Shown: positions 15,773 through 18,943 of the stretch, in pieces | Layout of the letters: each line of letters begins with the position of its first letter | Numbering within the stretch: position 1 is the stretch's first letter | From: Dehalococcoidia bacterium UBA5627 | GTDB taxonomy: Bacteria; Chloroflexota; Dehalococcoidia; Dehalococcoidales; UBA5627 | Direction of reading: 5' to 3' | Length of the DNA: 18,943 nt | Assembly: GCA_002421585.1 (NCBI GenBank) | Contig: DIKD01000105.1 | Coordinates: 8,165-27,107 of the forward strand | The notes under the pieces: model-generated | The model's database searches: none | Told to the model about the DNA's origin: nothing | The model's input: the letters and a program-made list of their open reading frames with translations, nothing else | Program-made: the position numbers and the translations under genes

Positions 15773-15807
15773 ATACTGCTCAATTACATTGGTACTGTCA
15801 GCAGTAT
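15773..15807 (-). repeat. Inverted repeat with alternative hairpins upstream of the microprotein
   Basis: ATACTGCT (15773-15780) and AGCAGTAT (15800-15807) are exact complements separated by 19 nt. Inside, TACTG (15793-15797) can instead pair with CAGTA (15802-15806) over a TCAG loop. The two structures share bases and exclude each other. It lies in the presumed 5' region of the 22-aa ORF and could be an operator or an RNA switch-like leader. Confidence 0.35.
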
Positions 15808-15992
15808 TAGTGTATCAAGGATTTATAACCTCTCTGTTTCGATGAAAAATAAATATGACTGCGCCTAAAAAGTTTATAAACAAAGATTCCCTTTATTGCT
15901 TATAAAGGTTCACAGATAACACCGGCCGATAACCTGACTATTTCGAACAGGATTTAATCAAACCTGCTTAAGCTTTCCACAGTAATCCGGAT

Positions 15993-16175
15993 TTAAGCCA
16001 CTTGTTTTGTATAATCCCTATCTCTAATGTTTTTCCAGCCCCCGCTGCTGGAGAGCCAGAGCGGTTGCTTGCAGGCGCAACAAATTATCTGCGTAGCTCC
16101 CGATACTTTCTGTTCACTGCCCCTGACCAGTTTCTTGCAATTACCGCAATACAGCTTCTTGATACACATTTTCAT
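15993..16175 (-). CDS. Small CxxC zinc-binding protein
   Basis: This 60-residue protein has two CxxC knuckles, CGNC (C10, C13) and C-C-A-C (C32 to C35), spaced like a rubredoxin or zinc-ribbon fold. A short Trp/Ser/Gly-rich tail (WLSSSGGWKNIRDR) follows. It does not resemble the other zinc-ribbon protein in the window outside the cysteines. Starts at 16175 and 16169 are both possible; a weak GGTGA precedes the first. Function is unknown. Confidence 0.6.
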   Translation of the reverse strand: MKMCIKKLYCGNCKKLVRGSEQKVSGATQIICCACKQPLWLSSSGGWKNIRDRDYTKQVA

Positions 16176-16227
16176 AATTTCACCGCTCTTAAATATTTGC
16201 AGACTGTTTTATTCAAAAAAGATACTT

Positions 16228-16380
16228 CTATATCGCATTGCCGGAGTTCATCTTTGACTGAAGATACAGGTCGTTGATTAATTTTTCCTGTTCTTTCGGG
16301 TCGTCGACAGTCCTGCGAATGCGCGCTTTTTCGTTGCGGATGTGAATCCGAGTTGATTTTGAAAAGTTTTTATTTATCAT
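16228..16380 (-). CDS. 50-aa arginine-rich ORF
   Basis: ATG 16380 opens 50 codons, beginning MINKNFSKSTRIHIRNEKAR, then a basic IRRTVDDPKEQEKL helix, and ending MNSGNAI. Composition and helical periodicity look like a real small protein; a short N-terminal beta segment and one long charged helix are likely. AGGAG (16399-16395) is 14 nt upstream of the ATG, longer than optimal, and no closer start is in frame. The presumed role (nucleic-acid binding) is only inference. Confidence 0.5.
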   Translation of the reverse strand: MINKNFSKSTRIHIRNEKARIRRTVDDPKEQEKLINDLYLQSKMNSGNAI

Positions 16381-16578
16381 TTATTTTTTACATTCTCCTA
16401 TATACATCCCAGTATACTCTTATTTGAACTTTATTATATTTATGTAAATGGTTTTCTATACGTGATGAGCCGGGGATGAGAATATTTATTTATTTTGGAG
16501 GTATTCATTACGCATTCTCTATTATTCCCCAGTCTAAATGGCCTATAATATTCATATCTCTCATTCAGGAGGTGCCCT

Positions 16579-16995
16579 ATGATTCTAACCGAAACCATCC
16601 GCTTTAAAACCAACGGCGACTGCGATGTCGTAAACATCACACATCATGTCGAAGCACAGTTAGCTACATCCAACCTCAAAAACGGGATTGTGACAGTGTT
16701 CGTTACCGGCTCAACAGCCGGAGTTACTACCATTGAATATGAACCGGGGCTTGTGGCAGATATCAAAGAGGCATTCGAGAGGATAGCTCCCAAAGGCATC
16801 CCCTATGCCCATAATGAAACCTGGGGAGACGGCAACGGCTATTCGCACATCAGAGCATCTTTGCTTGGGGCATCACTTATCATTCCCTTAGAAAACTTTA
16901 AAATGGTTCTCGGCACATGGCAGCAAATCGTACTTATAGATTTCGACAACCGCCCGCGCAAGAGGGATGTGGTGGTGCAGGTGACGGGAGAGTAA
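16579..16995 (+). CDS. YjbQ/UPF0047 family protein
   Basis: This 138-residue protein is a full-length YjbQ (UPF0047) member. Signatures are GSTAGVTTIEYEPG (44-57), GDGNGYSHIRASLLG (83-97) and GTWQQIVLIDFDNRPR (112-127). Some members have been linked to thiamine-phosphate synthase activity, but the physiological role of the family is unsettled. Residue 88 is Tyr where I recall a His in the common NGHSH motif; H90 is kept. AGGAGGT (16567-16573) lies 5 nt before ATG 16579, and a TATAAT (16544-16549) with a poor -35 is upstream. A REP-like repeat begins 5 bp after the stop. Confidence 0.9.
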   Translation: MILTETIRFKTNGDCDVVNITHHVEAQLATSNLKNGIVTVFVTGSTAGVTTIEYEPGLVADIKEAFERIAPKGIPYAHNETWGDGNGYSHIRASLLGASLIIPLENFKMVLGTWQQIVLIDFDNRPRKRDVVVQVTGE

Positions 16996-17000
16996 AATAT

Positions 17001-17092
17001 CCGTTCTTCCTGAGCTTGTCGAAGGATGTACTTTATAAAATATCCCTCTTAATCACCCAGCCGTTATGGTTCGACAGGCTCACCATGAACGG
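17001..17092 (+). repeat. REP-like composite repeat, block 1
   Basis: Two inverted copies of a 27-bp unit, one on each strand, lie at 17001-17027 (plus) and 17066-17092 (minus). They share CCGTTC, TGAGC and TGTCGAA. The second half also forms a hairpin (GCCGTT/AACGGC arms at 17060-17093). The whole block recurs in inverted order at 17834-17928, on the other side of folE. The form resembles REP/BIME sequences, which are commonly mobilised by partner transposases; none is in the window. Confidence 0.72.
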
Positions 17093-17126
17093 CTTTGATG
17101 TAATCTCGAAACGGCAATAAGGAATG

Positions 17127-17693
17127 TTACTTACCGTGAATTAATGAGAAGAACTCTGCGCGGCTGTCAGCTCGGCTGCGGAAAGTGCCTCGTAGCGCAG
17201 ATGTTAAAACACTGGCGCCCGGCTTCTTGATACCCCTCATCGTCATACACATATGCTCGGCTTGAATAACGACCCCGACACCATCCGGGTTCAACCCCTT
17301 GACTATGCTATCGGCAATATCGGTTGCCATTCTTTCCTGAATTTGCGGACGCTTTGCAATGATTTCCACTACTCTTGCCAGCTTGCTGACGCCTACCACT
17401 CTACCCTCTTTATTGGGTATGTAGCCGATATGCACTATACCATAAAAAGGCAGAAGATGGTGTTCACACATCGAGTAAAAGGGTATGTCCTTGAGAATTA
17501 CCATCTCGCGATGTCCCAATTCATAACCGACTTTTAACTCTTCAACAGGGTCCATGTTCATTCCCATAAAAAGCTCGGTATACATCTCGGCAAAACGCCT
17601 CGGAGTTTCCAATAAACCCTCGCGGCTCTTATCTTCGCCGATGGCATCGATAATATTTTCAACAGCTTCTTTTATTTTTTCCCGGTCGAACAA
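17127..17693 (-). CDS. folE: GTP cyclohydrolase I
   Basis: FolE converts GTP to dihydroneopterin triphosphate, the first step toward tetrahydrofolate and pterins. The 188-residue protein is full length. Zinc ligands are C76 and H79 in SMCEHHLLPF and C149 in EHMCMTMRG. GVSKLARVVEIIAKRPQIQERM and GVVIQAEHMC are also characteristic. The start is TTG 17693: AGAGG lies about 8 nt upstream, whereas the nearby ATG at 17701 is out of frame. It stands between two inverted repeat blocks, with no other folate gene adjacent. Confidence 0.95.
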   Translation of the reverse strand: MFDREKIKEAVENIIDAIGEDKSREGLLETPRRFAEMYTELFMGMNMDPVEELKVGYELGHREMVILKDIPFYSMCEHHLLPFYGIVHIGYIPNKEGRVVGVSKLARVVEIIAKRPQIQERMATDIADSIVKGLNPDGVGVVIQAEHMCMTMRGIKKPGASVLTSALRGTFRSRADSRAEFFSLIHGK

Positions 17694-17833
17694 TTTTCCA
17701 TCCTCTTTGTTATTATTTAGATACTACCAGATTATCACTGCGAGGTTGATTCGGCAAGTCTTTTACAAGCTTTCACTGAAAGATTCTTCTCTATATTGTC
17801 GTTCTAACTTCTTAAGGTTAAATATCAGAGAAG

Positions 17834-17928
17834 CCGTTCGCGGTGCCTGTATTGAGGCTCTGGAAGGAAGCCTGTCGAGCCATAAAGGCTGGATTACAAG
17901 GTACATCCTTCGACAAGCTCAGCAACGG
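17834..17928 (-). repeat. REP-like composite repeat, block 2 (inverted)
   Basis: This is the inverted counterpart of block 1. Read on the minus strand it has the same order: CCGTT..CTGAGCTTGTCGAAGG (17928-17905), then CAGCC..TTATGG..TCGACAGGC, then CACCGCGAACGG. The second unit carries an insertion of about 24 bp (17846-17869) that breaks the hairpin arm. The two blocks flank folE. Confidence 0.68.
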
Positions 17929-17965
17929 ATTATGGAGTCGGTACTTCTCATAATGACATCCTCAA

Positions 17966-18553
17966 TTACGACTTCAATTCTTTGGCATAGACTTCCCGTT
18001 TTAAAGTATGAATATTGGCTTGCTTGATATTCAGATACTGTTCACTACCCAAATACAATACGGGATTAACCTTTTCCATGTCGAGAGTCCCATCTTCCCG
18101 GAAATATTCATCCTGAATATGAGTAACCACCACCTCACCGATTACCATACTGTGTCCTTCATATAACTTCTCCTCCACCACCTTGCATTCAAAAGCGGCA
18201 TAGGCATCAGCCAGTATGGAAGCAGAAGTTTTTACGGATTTCTCCTCTGCGATGCCGTAAGTAGAGAATTTATCGCATTCCTCACCCTTACTACCACCGA
18301 TTGCTGCCACCAGTTCGGCATGAGTCTCAGGCAGTAGATTGACGGCAAACTCACCGCTTTCTTTAATAAGCTTGTAAGTAAAATGGGAAGTGCCGGTAAC
18401 AAAGGCAATCAAAGGAGGGTTTTTTGACATCGGCATATGCCAGGCAACTGCCATTCCATTATCCTTGCCTTGATGGCTTGCCGTAACAATAAGTGGGATA
18501 CGCGGATAATGCTGATAGAACGACCCGACGCTGTCAATTACTTTCTTTGCCAT
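17966..18553 (-). CDS. Flavin reductase-like (FMN-binding split-barrel) protein
   Basis: The 195-residue protein resembles the flavin reductase-like split-barrel family, as in the ferric/flavin reductases. It shows PLIVTASHQGKDNGMAVAWHMPMS (substrate-side loop), NPPLIAFVTGTSHFTY, ESGEFAVNLLP, and EGHSMVIGEVV near the C-terminus. It would bind FMN non-covalently and transfer electrons, but the partner is unknown. GGAGAG lies about 4-6 nt before ATG 18553. It is on the same strand as folE and the threonine synthase, but repeats separate the three, so common transcription is uncertain. Confidence 0.85.
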   Translation of the reverse strand: MAKKVIDSVGSFYQHYPRIPLIVTASHQGKDNGMAVAWHMPMSKNPPLIAFVTGTSHFTYKLIKESGEFAVNLLPETHAELVAAIGGSKGEECDKFSTYGIAEEKSVKTSASILADAYAAFECKVVEEKLYEGHSMVIGEVVVTHIQDEYFREDGTLDMEKVNPVLYLGSEQYLNIKQANIHTLKREVYAKELKS

Positions 18554-18613
18554 TTATCTCTCCGATCAAGTTATTTATTTTTAAAGATTAAGGCATACCT
18601 GCCAATAACAAAA

Positions 18614-18760
18614 TGTCATTCTGGAGGTAGCGAAACGACTGAAGAATCCGGAGGCCGACTTGTATTATCCCTCATCAGTCTCGTCCCTCGACAGCTTCCC
18701 CCTAGGGAAGCCATTTCTCCAGATAATTCGTCCCGATAAGTCGGGACTCCAAGTATGACA
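18614..18760. mobile_element. MITE-like element with terminal inverted repeats (147 bp)
   Basis: The left end TGTCATTCTGGAG is the near-perfect inverted match of the right end CTCCAAGTATGACA (one base change, one extra base). Inside are a 7-bp hairpin GCTTCCC/GGGAAGC (18694-18711) and a 7-bp hairpin GTCCCGA/TCGGGAC (18730-18747). No coding capacity is seen. Flanking target duplications are unclear. The element abuts the 3' end of thrC, leaving 10 bp to its stop. Confidence 0.6.
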
Positions 18761-18770
18761 AACAGGATTT

Positions 18771-18943
18771 TTAAAACCCAATAGCCTTTTCAATCTCCGA
18801 AAGGTCTGCCGGAAGCTGCAGGAAAGGCTCGGAATTCTTGATAGCGGTATCGGCATCCTTAAGTCCGTTTCCGGTTACAACACAGACAATTTTCTTACCC
18901 GAGAATTCCATCCCATTTTTTACCATCTTTAAAAGCCCGGCAT
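18771..18943 (-). CDS. thrC: Threonine synthase, C-terminal end (partial)
   Basis: The frame is open from the window edge down to TAA 18771-18773. It encodes the last 57 residues of a pyridoxal-phosphate enzyme. The motif KKIVCVVTGNGLKDADTAIK is typical of the threonine synthase C-terminus and is followed by a final helix ending EIEKAIGF. Threonine synthase converts O-phosphohomoserine to threonine. The catalytic lysine is beyond the window. No terminator separates the stop from the MITE-like element. Confidence 0.85.
   Translation of the reverse strand, partial: AGLLKMVKNGMEFSGKKIVCVVTGNGLKDADTAIKNSEPFLQLPADLSEIEKAIGF

Noticed and set aside
16002..16277. Plus-strand frames opposite the CxxC protein
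   Set aside because: They are shadows without a Shine-Dalgarno; the minus-strand frame has paired cysteine knuckles.
17699..17701. ATG as an alternative folE start
   Set aside because: It is out of frame with folE and reaches a stop after nine codons; TTG 17693 has a suitable ribosome site.

Overview
The window looks like chromosomal DNA from an anaerobic Chloroflexota, most probably a Dehalococcoidia relative. That placement is inference. It rests on protein style, fairly AT-rich composition, Shine-Dalgarno-led genes, and a pyrR-pyrB-pyrC-carA-carB-pyrK order that I associate with Dehalococcoides-like genomes. No rRNA or marker tree is available. No CRISPR, tRNA, rRNA, complete IS or prophage was seen.

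Layout. 1-1100: the 3' end of an ACR3-type arsenite permease, a 30-codon ORF with a perfect Shine-Dalgarno, and an unidentified four-helix membrane protein. 1185-9955: the pyrimidine operon. A promoter precedes a textbook PyrR-binding hairpin and an intrinsic terminator, followed by pyrR, pyrB, pyrC, carA, an inserted DUF559 nuclease-like gene with palindromic repeats, carB and pyrK. Together these make carbamoyl phosphate, carbamoyl aspartate and dihydroorotate, plus the electron-transfer subunit of dihydroorotate dehydrogenase. pyrD, pyrE and pyrF are not in the window. 9990-12879: a small membrane protein, then a minus-strand pair (metallo-beta-lactamase-fold hydrolase, alpha/beta hydrolase) divergent from a nitrilase-family amidohydrolase with a good sigma-70 promoter.

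12880-16400 is a small-protein zone around rimO. It holds two zinc-ribbon proteins, a lysine-rich FxLYD-like protein with an overlapping 39-codon ORF, a 22-aa basic microprotein with a perfect Shine-Dalgarno, and a 50-aa arginine-rich ORF. 16579-18943: yjbQ (plus strand), then folE, a flavin reductase-like protein and the 3' end of threonine synthase, all on the minus strand. folE is bracketed by inverted copies of a REP-like composite repeat. A separate 147-bp MITE-like element with terminal inverted repeats lies between the flavin reductase and thrC.

The points I find most worth attention are the pyr leader, whose terminator stem also contains the pyrR Shine-Dalgarno; the pyrK reading frame, which appears to start at AUA; the DUF559 gene inside the carA-carB gap, whose C-terminal codons are made of a repeat also present inverted downstream; the folE-flanking repeats; and the short unannotated ORFs. 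None of these is proof of a wholly new system.
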